A stretch of 64,000 nt of DNA from Lachnospiraceae bacterium (GTDB lineage: Bacteria > Bacillota > Clostridia > Lachnospirales > Lachnospiraceae). The translations under genes and the position numbers were made by a program. This document shows positions 7,811 through 17,393 of the stretch, piece after piece. The notes under the pieces are model-generated. The model was not told the DNA's origin, searched no databases, and saw nothing but the letters and a program-made list of their open reading frames with translations. The stretch covers positions 124,001-188,000 of the forward strand of contig CAJTIU010000002.1 of NCBI GenBank assembly GCA_910576335.1, in the 5' to 3' direction. Numbering within the stretch: the first letter of the stretch is position 1; each line of letters begins with the position of its first letter.

Positions 7811-8923
7811 TTACATGGAATCAATCATTGCGGTCATCTCCTGATATAACAGCTCCTTTGTATCCGCCCCCATTACAATCGATATATAAGGATTTTCTGC
7901 TTTATCCCGATCCAGGAGAATCAGACAGTTTCCTGCTTCGCTGGTTGTTCCTGTCTTTCCCCCGATTACCGTGCCTCCCGTTGGAAGAGGTGCTTCACCG
8001 CTGGCATAATAATTCGTGGGCGCCAGCTTCATTTCACTAGTATTCCCATCTGCCTCTGTAATATGTGCAGTATAGGAATCGGCACTGATCATGTCCATAA
8101 ACTCCTGATGTTTAATGCATTCATTAAAAATCAGATATAAATCATAAGCTGTGGTATAATGATCTTCATTGTGCAGACCATTGGAATTTACAAAATGGCT
8201 GTTTGTTGCCATAAGCGCAGCTGCCTGTTCATTCATCATATCTGCAAAGGCTTCCATATTTCCGGCAATATGCTCTGCAATCGCAACCGCATTGTCATTG
8301 CCGGAATAAAGTATCAGACCGTACAGCAGATCCCTGAGTGTAAGCTGATCCCCCGTTTTCAGCCCACAGATCTGTTCATCTGCCGCAAAGCTTGATGCAG
8401 ATGCATTCTCCGAAACCGTAACCATGTCGTCAAGATTTCCCTGGTTAATCGCGACCAGGGCTGTCAGAATCTTTGTAGTACTTGCCGGGTAGAGACGGTC
8501 ATGGATGTTGTAGGAAAAGTCCACTTCTTTGTTATTCATATCAAACAGCGCCGCAGCATGAATTCCGGATATCCGTTCGATCTGGTCTGAGGAAATATCA
8601 TTCGAAGCAACGCACAGCTCCTCTGCATAAAGGCTCCCCTCCCTGTAAAGGCTCTTGTTATATTCTGCTGCTTCTAATTCTTCTGCCAAATACTCCGGTT
8701 TCGCGGAGGACTGTTTGAAAAAGTATATTCCTGCGGATGCCAGACATAGTATAATCAGAATACATGTCAGACAGCCTGCCTGCCTCTTTTTCCGCCTTTT
8801 CTTCTTTTTTGCTAATCTTTGATTCTGGTATCTCGTATTACTGACCCTTTTTTTATTTGCGGTATTGTTCTTTTTTCTTGTTCTGCCTCTTTCAGTTCCT
8901 GGTTGTTTACCGGTACATTTCAC
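7811..8923 (-). CDS. D-alanyl-D-alanine carboxypeptidase (DacF/PBP5-like)
   Basis: Serine DD-peptidase that trims peptidoglycan stem peptides outside the cell. A Lys/Arg-rich cytoplasmic tail of about 50 residues precedes one membrane segment (GCLTCILIILCLASAGIYFF). The S11 catalytic motifs follow in order: ASTTK (SxxK), YSGNDNA (SxN) and GGKTGTTSEAG (KTG). Start uncertain: GTG 8923 or TTG 8947, neither with an ideally spaced SD, and both within or beside the mgsA end (8907). Last gene of the block with rodA and mgsA. The long basic tail is unusual but common in related Clostridia. Confidence 0.85.
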   Translation of the reverse strand: MKCTGKQPGTERGRTRKKNNTANKKRVSNTRYQNQRLAKKKKRRKKRQAGCLTCILIILCLASAGIYFFKQSSAKPEYLAEELEAAEYNKSLYREGSLYAEELCVASNDISSDQIERISGIHAAALFDMNNKEVDFSYNIHDRLYPASTTKILTALVAINQGNLDDMVTVSENASASSFAADEQICGLKTGDQLTLRDLLYGLILYSGNDNAVAIAEHIAGNMEAFADMMNEQAAALMATNSHFVNSNGLHNEDHYTTAYDLYLIFNECIKHQEFMDMISADSYTAHITEADGNTSEMKLAPTNYYASGEAPLPTGGTVIGGKTGTTSEAGNCLILLDRDKAENPYISIVMGADTKELLYQEMTAMIDSM

Positions 8924-9302
8924 GCCAATCAAGATCTCCTCTGTCAATTGCTAAGATAACTAATTCTGCTGTGGCAAGGTTCGTTGCCATCGGGATGTTA
9001 TATGTATCGCACAGGCGTATAACATCATTTACTTCTGGTTCATGGGGCTTGGGATCCATTGGTTCGCGAAGGAAAATAAGTGCATCAATATCATTCTGTG
9101 CAATCTGTGCCCCAAGCTGCTGCTTTCCCCCAAGCGGCCCCGCCAGATATTTGTGAATGCTCAGGTTCGTCACCTCTTCAATGAGACGTCCTGTCGTTCC
9201 GGTTGCGTACAATTCATGCTTGCTTAAAATCCCACGGTACGCAATACAAAAATTCTGCATCAATGTCTTCTTCGAGTCATGCGCAATCAGACCTATGTTC
9301 AT
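8907..9302 (-). CDS. mgsA: Methylglyoxal synthase
   Basis: Converts dihydroxyacetone phosphate to methylglyoxal and phosphate, a glycolytic overflow route. 131 aa from ATG 9302, with AAGGAG 8 nt upstream (an earlier GTG at 9311 is less well placed). Family motifs: AHDSKK near the N-terminus, LAGPLGGKQQLGAQI (phosphate-binding), REPMDPKPHEPEVNDVIRLCD (catalytic Asp region) and NIPMATNLATAE. Lies 12 bp after rodA, a linkage frequent in Clostridia. Confidence 0.95.
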   Translation of the reverse strand: MNIGLIAHDSKKTLMQNFCIAYRGILSKHELYATGTTGRLIEEVTNLSIHKYLAGPLGGKQQLGAQIAQNDIDALIFLREPMDPKPHEPEVNDVIRLCDTYNIPMATNLATAELVILAIDRGDLDWREMYR

Positions 9303-9314
9303 TTTTTTCACTCC

Positions 9315-10442
9315 TTATTGATATTTTTTCGGCTGCAACCCTATATTTAATACAAATCCTATACCGATATAAAGACTCACGAGGGATGTAAGACCATAGC
9401 TTACAAATGGTAACGGAACACCTGTATTCGGGAGCATATTTGTAGCAACTCCAATATTAATAAAGCTTTGGAAGCCAATGAGCCCTCCAATTCCGCAGCA
9501 TATAATCCTTCCGGAAATATCCTGCGCCCGGACTCCTATTAATATACATTGTATCACAATCAGTAATAATAAAGCAATAACTATACAGCTTCCGATAAAG
9601 CCTAATTCTTCCCCGATAATTGCAAAGATAAAATCTGTCTGGGGCTCCAGTATAAAATTGCCGTTCTTAACAGAGGTTGTCGTATTATTATCAAGTCCCT
9701 TTCCCATAAGCTGCCCGGAACCGATCGCCATCTCCGAATTATTCTGCTGGTATGCAGCATCGCTCATATGCTCCTCCGGGTTTAGAAATGCCAGTATACG
9801 CTCCTGCTGGTAGTCCTGAAGAAATGGCTGATTCGGCTGTACTGCAATCACAAGAAAGATGAGTGCCGACGGAATCAGTATCAGTATTACGGTCACAATA
9901 AAACGATAGCTTAATCCTCCTACATAAATCAGAAGACAGATAACAAGCGCTGTCAGAATTGTCGTGGAGAGGTTTGGCTCCGCCAGGATCAGGCTAAGTG
10001 GTATGCCCGCAAGTATGGCGTACTTTATAAGAGTTACAGGCTGGTTTACTGCATCCTTATGTTCCAGAATAAACCTGGAAAAAAACAGAATCAGCAGAAT
10101 CTTGGCAAGCTCGGAGGGCTGAAAGGTTGTGAAGCCCAGATTAATCCACCTGGTTGCACCATTCACCTCCTGCCCGATTACAAGCACAAGGCCCAGGCTT
10201 CCTATGGCTGCAATATACACCAGCCAGTACATGTCAAGAACCCACACATAGTCAATCATTGATACGACCAGCATAATCACAATGCCGGCGACAACGCCGA
10301 ATGTCTGTTTATTCTGCAGACTTTCCTTGGCGCTTCCCACCACAAGAATACCAATGAATGAAAGCACTGTCACCAGTATGACAAGGCTGAATCTGTAATC
10401 TCTTAATCTGTATGGTTTTGCTATAAATTTCGGTAATCTCAC
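9315..10442 (-). CDS. rodA: RodA-type SEDS peptidoglycan glycosyltransferase
   Basis: Multi-pass membrane polymerase of the FtsW/RodA/SpoVE (SEDS) family that extends glycan strands with a class B PBP. 375 aa with about ten hydrophobic segments. Signature blocks include WINLGFTTFQPSELAKI and the C-terminal GVPLPFVSYGLTSLVSLYIGIG. Starts at GTG 10442 with AGGAG 7 nt upstream and overlaps the minE stop by 4 bp. Placement with mreBCD, PBP2 and min genes favours RodA (elongation) over FtsW or SpoVE. Confidence 0.92.
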   Translation of the reverse strand: MRLPKFIAKPYRLRDYRFSLVILVTVLSFIGILVVGSAKESLQNKQTFGVVAGIVIMLVVSMIDYVWVLDMYWLVYIAAIGSLGLVLVIGQEVNGATRWINLGFTTFQPSELAKILLILFFSRFILEHKDAVNQPVTLIKYAILAGIPLSLILAEPNLSTTILTALVICLLIYVGGLSYRFIVTVILILIPSALIFLVIAVQPNQPFLQDYQQERILAFLNPEEHMSDAAYQQNNSEMAIGSGQLMGKGLDNNTTTSVKNGNFILEPQTDFIFAIIGEELGFIGSCIVIALLLLIVIQCILIGVRAQDISGRIICCGIGGLIGFQSFINIGVATNMLPNTGVPLPFVSYGLTSLVSLYIGIGFVLNIGLQPKKYQ

Positions 10443-10651
10443 GTTTCATCTCCTGCAAATGTAATAAGTATATGGGTTCTGCATATCTCCACCCTGAAAT
10501 TCTCTTCTGTAATCTCCATATATTTTGACAGGGAAGAAAATAGTTCTCTGCATATATTATCATAGTCACATGGTGCACAGCAGACCCTGTCTGATGTCAC
10601 CAGTGTTTTCAGACGGCTCTTTGCAACCGCAACCGAAGACGTTTTCAACAT
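10439..10651 (-). CDS. minE: Cell division topological specificity factor MinE
   Basis: Stimulates MinD ATPase and drives Min relocation, confining the Z-ring to mid-cell. 70 aa. SVAVAKSRLKTLVTSDRV is the MinD-contact region, followed by the small C-terminal dimer domain. ATG 10651 is preceded by AGGAGG with 6-nt spacing; the frame extends to 10681 but that would overlap minD. It follows minD directly and overlaps rodA by 4 bp. Presence of minE implies an E. coli-like oscillating system rather than the DivIVA/MinJ system of Bacillus. Confidence 0.92.
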   Translation of the reverse strand: MLKTSSVAVAKSRLKTLVTSDRVCCAPCDYDNICRELFSSLSKYMEITEENFRVEICRTHILITFAGDET

Positions 10652-10661
10652 GGCGCGCCTC

Positions 10662-11453
10662 CTAATTTTTGCGGAAAGCATCGGTTAATCTTGCAAAGAA
10701 ACCTCTGCCGGCATTCAAATCTGCAAAAGGCACCTCCGCCCCCATAATCCTTCTGCAGACATTCAGGTAAATCTTTCCGGCGCTGGAATCAAGCCCGATC
10801 ACAGGCTCTCCCTGGTTTGTTCCGATTACTACCTGCTCGTCATCTGGAATGGCGCCGATCAGCGGAATAGACAGGATTTCCGTCACGTCATCCACTGTCA
10901 TCATATCTCCCTTTCGCACCATGTCCATGCGGATCCGGTTGATAATCAGTGCCATATCACGGATATGGTTGCTCTCCAGAAGTCCGATGATCCGGTCCGC
11001 ATCGCGGATCGCAGATACTTCCGGAGTCGTTACGATAATTGCACGGTCAGCGCCTGCAATGGCGTTCTGAAATCCCTGCTCAATGCCTGCCGGGCAGTCC
11101 AGAAGTATGTAATCAAATTCTTCCTTAAGCTCCGAGGTAAGCTTCTTCATCTGCCCCGGAGAGATTGCCGTCTTGTCTCGTGTCTGGGCTGACGGCAGAA
11201 GATACAGATTCTCATAACGCTTGTCCCTTATAAGAGCCTGCTTAAGGCGGCATGTCCCTTCTACTACATCAACCAGATTATATACAATCTGGTTTTCCAG
11301 TCCCATGACTACATCCAGATTTCTAAGACCCAGATCAGTATCAATTACAATAACCTTTTTTTCGAGCTGCGATAGTCCTGCTCCAATATTTGCCGTTGTT
11401 GTCGTCTTTCCGACTCCGCCTTTTCCTGATGTAATTACAATAACCTCGCCCAT
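10662..11453 (-). CDS. minD: Septum site-determining ATPase MinD
   Basis: ParA-type ATPase that recruits MinC to the membrane and blocks polar division. 263 aa. The deviant Walker A SGKGGVGKTTTTANIG (about residues 9-24), DTDLGLRNLDVVMGLE and the C-terminal amphipathic targeting helix (FFARLTDAFRKN) are all present. AGGAGG before the ATG. Between minC and minE. Confidence 0.97.
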   Translation of the reverse strand: MGEVIVITSGKGGVGKTTTTANIGAGLSQLEKKVIVIDTDLGLRNLDVVMGLENQIVYNLVDVVEGTCRLKQALIRDKRYENLYLLPSAQTRDKTAISPGQMKKLTSELKEEFDYILLDCPAGIEQGFQNAIAGADRAIIVTTPEVSAIRDADRIIGLLESNHIRDMALIINRIRMDMVRKGDMMTVDDVTEILSIPLIGAIPDDEQVVIGTNQGEPVIGLDSSAGKIYLNVCRRIMGAEVPFADLNAGRGFFARLTDAFRKN

Positions 11454-12025
11454 GAATAACTTCCTCCTATAACTGGTTTTAACCTGATATCTCCGATTCG
11501 AAGTTGTTTCGGGCTCATGTGATGAGCCGCGATGACTGCCTCGTAATGTCCTCCTGCGCCTGCAATAACTGTACCGTAAACAGTTCCTGTTACCACCACA
11601 TTCCCTTTGGAAACAACCATTGCACCTTCCTCAATATCTCCGACAATTACGATACTTGTCTCAGATTCAAGAATCTGTCTTCCTCTCAGTGTACCTCTAT
11701 AGAACATACCGTCTTTTGCATGGTGCGCTTCTTTACTTTCTTCCAGCACTCTTTTCTGTATCTTTTCTGCGGAATCGCTTTTATCTATAATGCATAGTAT
11801 GTGTACCCCCGCCGCCTCTTCAATCGTGTCAACAATCTGAAGCTCCTCTTCTTCCGTAAAAGTACGGCCGCAAAATTCAACCGTCATATCCGCATCTGCA
11901 AAAAAATGTGCAGATGCTTCAAATTTTTCCTTTACTGCAAGAAGCAGTTCCTGGTACGGCATATCTGCGTCAAGATAGATCGTAATACCATACCGGCTGC
12001 TCTTCATTCGAACAGGGTCCCTCAC
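11435..12025 (-). CDS. minC: Septum site-determining protein MinC
   Basis: FtsZ polymerisation inhibitor. About 196 aa. The N-terminal FtsZ-interacting domain covers about 1-95. The C-terminal beta-helix (VVVSKGNVVVTGTVYGTVIAGAGG) is the MinD-binding dimer domain. GTG 12025 follows AAAGGAAGAGG; ATG 12007 is an alternative; a TTG at 12094 directly abuts an SD and is unlikely. The 3' end overlaps the minD start by 19 bp. Confidence 0.88.
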   Translation of the reverse strand: MRDPVRMKSSRYGITIYLDADMPYQELLLAVKEKFEASAHFFADADMTVEFCGRTFTEEEELQIVDTIEEAAGVHILCIIDKSDSAEKIQKRVLEESKEAHHAKDGMFYRGTLRGRQILESETSIVIVGDIEEGAMVVSKGNVVVTGTVYGTVIAGAGGHYEAVIAAHHMSPKQLRIGDIRLKPVIGGSYSWARLL

Positions 12026-12041
12026 ATAGCCTCTTCCTTTC

Positions 12042-14993
12042 TTAATCTCCGTGGGTCTCACTTGTACTGATCTTTGCTGCTTTTCCGGTAACAACCTCCT
12101 TTTCTGATGCCAGTTTATAATAATATTTCATTACATCCCTTGTAATCTCACAGGTATATACAGAGCTGTATCCATTTGCAATACGGGTAGCAAATGCAAT
12201 CTCCGGATTGTCACTAGGCGCGTAGCCTACAAAAAGCGCATGATCCGAATGTGTCTTACTCTGCTGTGCAGTACCGGTCTTTCCAGACAGGGTAACCTCA
12301 GTGGAATTAATGTCAGAAAAGGTTGCTGCATTTGCAACAGTAACAACATTTCTCATTCCATTATGGATTGCCGTCCACACGGAAGAACTGACTGCATCAA
12401 TCGTATTCTTTACCTTTGGCTTAAATTCTTTCAGGGTTTTCCCTTCTACATCTGTTGTTTTGTCAAGGAGAGACAGATCATAGACCGTACCCTTATTAGC
12501 GACTGCAGTAACATACCTTGCCAGCTGACTGATTGTATAGTTGTTGGTTCCCTGACCGATTGCCGACGGAACGGATGCCTCATCCGAAATCTGTGGTTCT
12601 GCCTCAGGCACCTCAATGCCGGAGGTTGAGTCAAACCCGAACATCTTCGCGTATTTTCCAATCGCATCTGTTCCTTTTTTACTGTCATAATATGCAGCCG
12701 TGGTCTTTCCCTCCAGATTATCCTCTGATATCTTTGATATACCCTTTTCTTCCAGACTTAACCGGTATCCTACTTCATAGAAGAAATTGTTACAGGAGTT
12801 TTCAATTGCTCCCTCCACATTCAGGCTTCCGTGGGCATTGGGATAAATCCAGCATTTTGGATTTGGTTCCACCTTTTCATAAATTCCATGACAGGGGAGA
12901 TATTCATCAAGCGTTATAATTCCCTCTGTCAGTGCGGCTGCCGCCACCAGAGGCTTATAAGTGGAACCCGGAGCCGTCTTCTCCTGGGTTGCACTGTTAT
13001 AGAACGGGCGTGCCCCGTCATTGACAAGACGGTTGTAATAAGCAGAATCCATTGTGTTGGCAAGCCTGTTGTTGTCATATCCAGGGTAAGATACGCAGGC
13101 AAGAACCTGTCCGCTCTTCGTATCCGTTACAACCATAGAACCGGTACATGGCTCAAGTGCAAGCTGTCCAGGTGTGATTTCCAGTTTCCTTATCTTCTCC
13201 CGGAGGAAGTCATATGCCCCCATCCTTCCGGACATCAGTGCCTCGTACTGGTCGTTGTCCTTCGGAAGGACCTTCTGTTCATACAGCATCAGACAGATCT
13301 GTCTTCCAGTCAGGCTGCCGCTGCGGATCATATAACGGTACAAGAGCTTATCAAAAGCATTATCCTCATTCATACAGTCTGTAATAAATGCAGACAGTCC
13401 CTCATATAATTCTTCAGAATCCGTATATTTTTCCCCTTCGGACACATGATTCTGAAGCTTTGATGTATCAATCCAGTTTTGAGAAATCGCATAATTCAGA
13501 TACTGATAAATATTAATCGATTCCTTCTTTGTCCATGCCTGATAAGTCTTGTCACCTGTATCAATGGCATCGGACAGAAGAACCCCCTCTCTGACAAGCA
13601 GCTCGTCTACAATGTACAGCATATAGGCCTGCATCTCCCTGGACTGTTCTTTATAGACAGCCGCTTTTGGATTATTCAGCACCTTTGCAATGGTTTTCTG
13701 CTTCTTTTTCTTATAGGAGGCAAACGCCTGTGCAACTTCTTTTTCGGTTGCCTTTGCCGTATCCTCAGTGAAATGGTTCATATCTAGAATCTCATTGGAG
13801 ATAAACGAATTGTACACATCCCCAATGGGTATAATTGCATCATTTCCATCTTCCATGTTCGTGCGGTCAAAATCAAGAGTATTTTGTATCTTGGCAAGAA
13901 GTATTCCCGCAAGCTCCTGTTCGATCACATGGTAGATGACCTTCTGAAGCCCGGCGTCTATGGACAGATAAACATCTCCGCCTGCTACCGGATCCGCCTG
14001 CGGTACTGTCTCAATAATTTTCCCCACACTATTCACATAGAGCTTTACTCTTCCCTTTTTTCCCTTCAGGGTGGAATCCATCACCTGCTCGATTCCCGAC
14101 TTGCCAATGGTATCGGTCTTCTCGTACTTTTTTTTGTCCTCCTTACTAAGCTTATTATACTCTTCCAGTGAAATCTGTCCGGTATAACCTATAATATTCG
14201 CAAAGCATTCGCTGTCATTATAGCGGCGCAGAGATTCTTCTTCAATGCTTACGCCCTGGAGCACATCCATATTTTCCATAACATCAGCCACAGTCTCATC
14301 GCTTACGTCCTCGGCAATGGTTGTGGAGATATATTTCTGATAGCTGTTAAGGGACATGGCGTAACGGACATTGACAAGCTTCAGAATCTCCTCTTTGCTG
14401 AGTTTTTCCTGATCCAGCCCATAGCCGTATATCTCATCTGTACACAGATAATGGATAATCTGTGCTGCTGACTGGCTCTTCTGCTCCTTTGTCAGGTCAT
14501 CGGTGTAACTCTCGCCGAATACATCCGCAACGAACCGGAGCCTCTGCACATCATTTTCCGCGACAAACATATAATTATTGTTATTATCAAGTATAATGCC
14601 AAAGTCACTGATCACCGTATCCCCGTTTGACTCCACCATCTCAATGACCGTAGAAACCACTTCGTTCAGCACCTGGTTTTTTTCTTCCGTACTGTCATAC
14701 TCTCCGTTGTCTTCAATTGTAACGGAATATGCAAGCTCATTAAAGGCGAGGAGCCTGCCGTTACGGTCAAAAATATTTCCCCGGGTACCTTCTACCTCTT
14801 TCGTTTTCTGAATTTGAATCTCATACCTGTCGGCATAATCCTGCCCTTTTACGATCTGCAGATAAAAAACCCGTTGGACCAGTACTGCTGATAACAGACA
14901 GAATACAACTGCTGTAATAAATGCTCTTGAACCTACAATTTCCTTTATACCTGTCTTAAGGCGTTCTAACAAATCAAACAAACTTACTTGCAC
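12042..14993 (-). CDS. mrdA: Penicillin-binding protein 2 (class B transpeptidase), oversized
   Basis: Cross-links peptidoglycan during elongation with RodA and MreBCD. 983 aa, against about 600-700 in most bacteria. One N-terminal membrane segment (about 24-44), dimerisation/pedestal domain to about 365, then an extra helical segment (about 366-612). The transpeptidase domain follows: active Ser S677 in STYK, SCN at 733-735 and SGKTGTA near the C-terminus. The GTG start has an SD touching it, so a slightly later start is possible. Overlaps mreD by 20 bp. Confidence 0.92.
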   Translation of the reverse strand: MQVSLFDLLERLKTGIKEIVGSRAFITAVVFCLLSAVLVQRVFYLQIVKGQDYADRYEIQIQKTKEVEGTRGNIFDRNGRLLAFNELAYSVTIEDNGEYDSTEEKNQVLNEVVSTVIEMVESNGDTVISDFGIILDNNNNYMFVAENDVQRLRFVADVFGESYTDDLTKEQKSQSAAQIIHYLCTDEIYGYGLDQEKLSKEEILKLVNVRYAMSLNSYQKYISTTIAEDVSDETVADVMENMDVLQGVSIEEESLRRYNDSECFANIIGYTGQISLEEYNKLSKEDKKKYEKTDTIGKSGIEQVMDSTLKGKKGRVKLYVNSVGKIIETVPQADPVAGGDVYLSIDAGLQKVIYHVIEQELAGILLAKIQNTLDFDRTNMEDGNDAIIPIGDVYNSFISNEILDMNHFTEDTAKATEKEVAQAFASYKKKKQKTIAKVLNNPKAAVYKEQSREMQAYMLYIVDELLVREGVLLSDAIDTGDKTYQAWTKKESINIYQYLNYAISQNWIDTSKLQNHVSEGEKYTDSEELYEGLSAFITDCMNEDNAFDKLLYRYMIRSGSLTGRQICLMLYEQKVLPKDNDQYEALMSGRMGAYDFLREKIRKLEITPGQLALEPCTGSMVVTDTKSGQVLACVSYPGYDNNRLANTMDSAYYNRLVNDGARPFYNSATQEKTAPGSTYKPLVAAAALTEGIITLDEYLPCHGIYEKVEPNPKCWIYPNAHGSLNVEGAIENSCNNFFYEVGYRLSLEEKGISKISEDNLEGKTTAAYYDSKKGTDAIGKYAKMFGFDSTSGIEVPEAEPQISDEASVPSAIGQGTNNYTISQLARYVTAVANKGTVYDLSLLDKTTDVEGKTLKEFKPKVKNTIDAVSSSVWTAIHNGMRNVVTVANAATFSDINSTEVTLSGKTGTAQQSKTHSDHALFVGYAPSDNPEIAFATRIANGYSSVYTCEITRDVMKYYYKLASEKEVVTGKAAKISTSETHGD

Positions 14994-15492
14994 TCCTTTG
15001 TTCTTCTGCTTCTAACTTCTTGTTAATGTACAGGATAATCTGATATAAAACCAGAGTCGCCAGTATCGTATAGACAAGCTCCGGCAAAATAATATGAAAA
15101 AGATGATTGTAAATCTCAAAATCTCCTCTCAGGACATAGATACAGAAGCATGTAACCAGTCCATACACCAATTCGCTGATTCCGATCAGCACAAGCGGAA
15201 GCTTGATATCCTCATCAAAAAACAGCCGGTGAAAATATCCGTTTATATAGCCGATCACGGCAAACAGCATCATATTAAACCCCAGAGATGTTCCCCAGAA
15301 AACATCTACAAAGATTCCGGCCGCAAATCCCACAAACATCCCTTCCTTCTTCCCCCGCATAAAGCCAAAGGAAGATGTGACGACTGTCATAAGGTTGGGC
15401 ACTACCAGAACAGGAAAAATCCTTGGAAATACCGTGCTTTGGAGCAGGAAGGTAATAAGCAGGATAAAAAATATAGTGATCTTCCTTTTCAT
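14974..15492 (-). CDS. mreD: Rod shape-determining protein MreD
   Basis: Small integral membrane protein of the elongasome. 172 aa with about five hydrophobic segments and little sequence signature besides the N-terminal FFILLITFLLQSTVFPRI and a GIFVDVFWGTSLGFN block typical of MreD. The ATG overlaps the mreC stop (ATGA) and its end overlaps the PBP2 start, so translation is coupled across mreC-mreD-PBP2. Confidence 0.88.
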   Translation of the reverse strand: MKRKITIFFILLITFLLQSTVFPRIFPVLVVPNLMTVVTSSFGFMRGKKEGMFVGFAAGIFVDVFWGTSLGFNMMLFAVIGYINGYFHRLFFDEDIKLPLVLIGISELVYGLVTCFCIYVLRGDFEIYNHLFHIILPELVYTILATLVLYQIILYINKKLEAEEQRSASKFV

Positions 15493-16355
15493 TCCTTCTC
15501 ACTGCCTCCTGTCATGTCTGCCTTTGTGGTGGTAATGACCAGAACCTCCTGCAGCTTGCTGAAGTCAACGGCCGGTGTAATATAACCGGACCGGGTCAGA
15601 TTATTGGAATCCACCTCAATCTCGCTGATATAACCAATAAAAATACCTTGTACAAAGCGGTCGCTTACATGAGAGGTTACAATCTGTTCCCCGACTTCAA
15701 TCACATTGTCATTATTCTTCATCTTTTCAAAACGGATTCTTCCATCCGGTATGAGCTTCAGATCCCCCCTCACCATGCAGGTGTCTGAGGTGGATAAAAC
15801 CATGCCGCTGACATTACTTGCATCATCAATAATCGACCGTACCCGGGAATAATCCGGCGCCACTTCTGTTACAATTCCAACCAGGCCGCTTCCTGCCAGC
15901 ACATTACAGTTTACCTTGATTCCGTCATTGCTGCCTTTGTCAATGGTAAAATCGCTGAACCAGTTGCTGCCATTGTTGGCAATTACATGTGCACCGATCT
16001 TTTCATAATCCGAATAATTTTCGTCCAGCTTATAGAGCTCTCTTAAGCGGTCCAGCTCATACTGCTCCTGCCGGAGCCTTGTATTTTCGATGGTAAGCTC
16101 ATCCACCTTGGTCTGCAGTGCATCCTTTTCGTTTCTTACATCCTCTAGTGTATCAAAATTGTCGGAAATATCACTCAGATATCTTCCTACATAACTGATC
16201 CCCTTCTGCATGGGGACAACCGTATAATTTCCAATCAGGCGGAATATGCCGCCCCCGTCAGTAAATCTCTCAATTCCCAGAAGCAGTACACACACTGCTA
16301 CCAGAACCATAAGCCAGTATTTACTTGAAAGTGAAGATTGGTTTTTAATTTTCAT
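15489..16355 (-). CDS. mreC: Rod shape-determining protein MreC
   Basis: Bitopic scaffold that couples MreB to PBP2. 288 aa: cytoplasmic stub, membrane segment (about 14-30), coiled coil (about 60-110, DFDTLEDVRNEKDALQTKV) and a double beta-barrel domain containing ANNGSNWFSDFTIDKGSNDGI. Starts 2 bp after the mreB stop and overlaps mreD by 4 bp. Confidence 0.93.
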   Translation of the reverse strand: MKIKNQSSLSSKYWLMVLVAVCVLLLGIERFTDGGGIFRLIGNYTVVPMQKGISYVGRYLSDISDNFDTLEDVRNEKDALQTKVDELTIENTRLRQEQYELDRLRELYKLDENYSDYEKIGAHVIANNGSNWFSDFTIDKGSNDGIKVNCNVLAGSGLVGIVTEVAPDYSRVRSIIDDASNVSGMVLSTSDTCMVRGDLKLIPDGRIRFEKMKNNDNVIEVGEQIVTSHVSDRFVQGIFIGYISEIEVDSNNLTRSGYITPAVDFSKLQEVLVITTTKADMTGGSEKE

Positions 16356-16356
16356 A

Positions 16357-17379
16357 TTAACTCATCCACCTATATCTGTCGTCCAGCATGGAAAATGCCA
16401 GCTGTCGTAATTCTTTTGACATGATAATCTTTTTCAGTCCGTTTACGGAGCAGAACTCCGGGTTAACCGCCGTCCTGGTCGTTATGCCCACATTCTTTTC
16501 AATATAGGCATCCAGTCCGTTTGTATTTGCGACGCCGCCTGTAAGAAATATGCCGTTCTTATGAATTGCCGTGCGTACTTCAGGCGGCGTCCTGTCAAGG
16601 AGCGACTGGATTGACTGGATACATTCCATCAGCGGATCCCTCACGGCTGCACGCACCAGGTTAATCGATATGGCCTTCTGCATGGGAACACCTGTAATCA
16701 GATCACGTCCCGCAACCATAAATGCAGCCTCAGAATCAGCTTTAAAAATATCAAATCTGCGCCGCAGCGCCTCTGCGGTGTGTCTTCCGATCAGGAAATC
16801 ATGACTGTTGCGAATTATGGTGATGATTGCGTCATCATAGTTCCTTCCCCCAATCGGAAGCAGACGGTTGAGAACCATTCCTCCTCCTGCAAGGACAGAA
16901 AGCTCCGTTGTCTCTCCGCCGAAATTTGCAATAAAGGTTCCCCTCGTATTCCGGGCGTCAATATTCATGCCGATGGCATCTGCGATGGAGCGTTCTACAA
17001 TATTTACCTCCTTCGCTTTTGCAGTAGAATGAATGACCAGATCAAAGAAGGCCTTTTTCTGGACCTTCGTCACATCTGTGGGAACAGCGACAACATACTC
17101 TGCCCCATGGGAAAACTGCCTCTCACCCTTAATCAGGTTCTGCAGGAGAAACTGCATGTTCGTAAATCCGGTGATCATACCTGCCTTCATAGGAAATAAT
17201 ACCTCAATGGATTCAGGTGTTTTTTCATACATACAATAGGCATCATCCCCCACCGCATAGATCTCTCTTTTATTCTTTATTGCAATGACACATTTTTCAT
17301 TCCAGATTGTGTCGCGCTTTTTATCATAAACCTTAATGTCATAAGAGCCAAGATCCAGCCCGTATGTGTTCTTTGCCAT
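16357..17379 (-). CDS. mreB: Rod shape-determining actin homologue MreB
   Basis: Bacterial actin that organises lateral wall synthesis. 340 aa from ATG 17379 (AAAGGAAG upstream; the frame is open to 17430 but that would overlap radC). The ATPase fold starts with YGLDLGSYDIKVYD. FIANFGGETTELSVLAGG is the phosphate-2 loop and IFLTGGVANTNGLDAYIE the adenosine motif. Head of the mreB-C-D block, 15 bp after radC. Confidence 0.9.
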   Translation of the reverse strand: MAKNTYGLDLGSYDIKVYDKKRDTIWNEKCVIAIKNKREIYAVGDDAYCMYEKTPESIEVLFPMKAGMITGFTNMQFLLQNLIKGERQFSHGAEYVVAVPTDVTKVQKKAFFDLVIHSTAKAKEVNIVERSIADAIGMNIDARNTRGTFIANFGGETTELSVLAGGGMVLNRLLPIGGRNYDDAIITIIRNSHDFLIGRHTAEALRRRFDIFKADSEAAFMVAGRDLITGVPMQKAISINLVRAAVRDPLMECIQSIQSLLDRTPPEVRTAIHKNGIFLTGGVANTNGLDAYIEKNVGITTRTAVNPEFCSVNGLKKIIMSKELRQLAFSMLDDRYRWMS

Positions 17380-17393
17380 ATGGATCTTCCTTT

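Noticed and set aside
10439-10681. Longer MinE start at 10681
   Set aside because: Would overlap minD; the internal ATG 10651 has AGGAGG at ideal spacing.
12026-12094. Longer MinC start (TTG 12094)
   Set aside because: The SD directly abuts the TTG and the added residues do not belong to the MinC fold.
12831-13409. Long plus-strand frame inside the PBP2 gene
   Set aside because: Antisense to a strongly supported gene, no SD, no recognisable domain.
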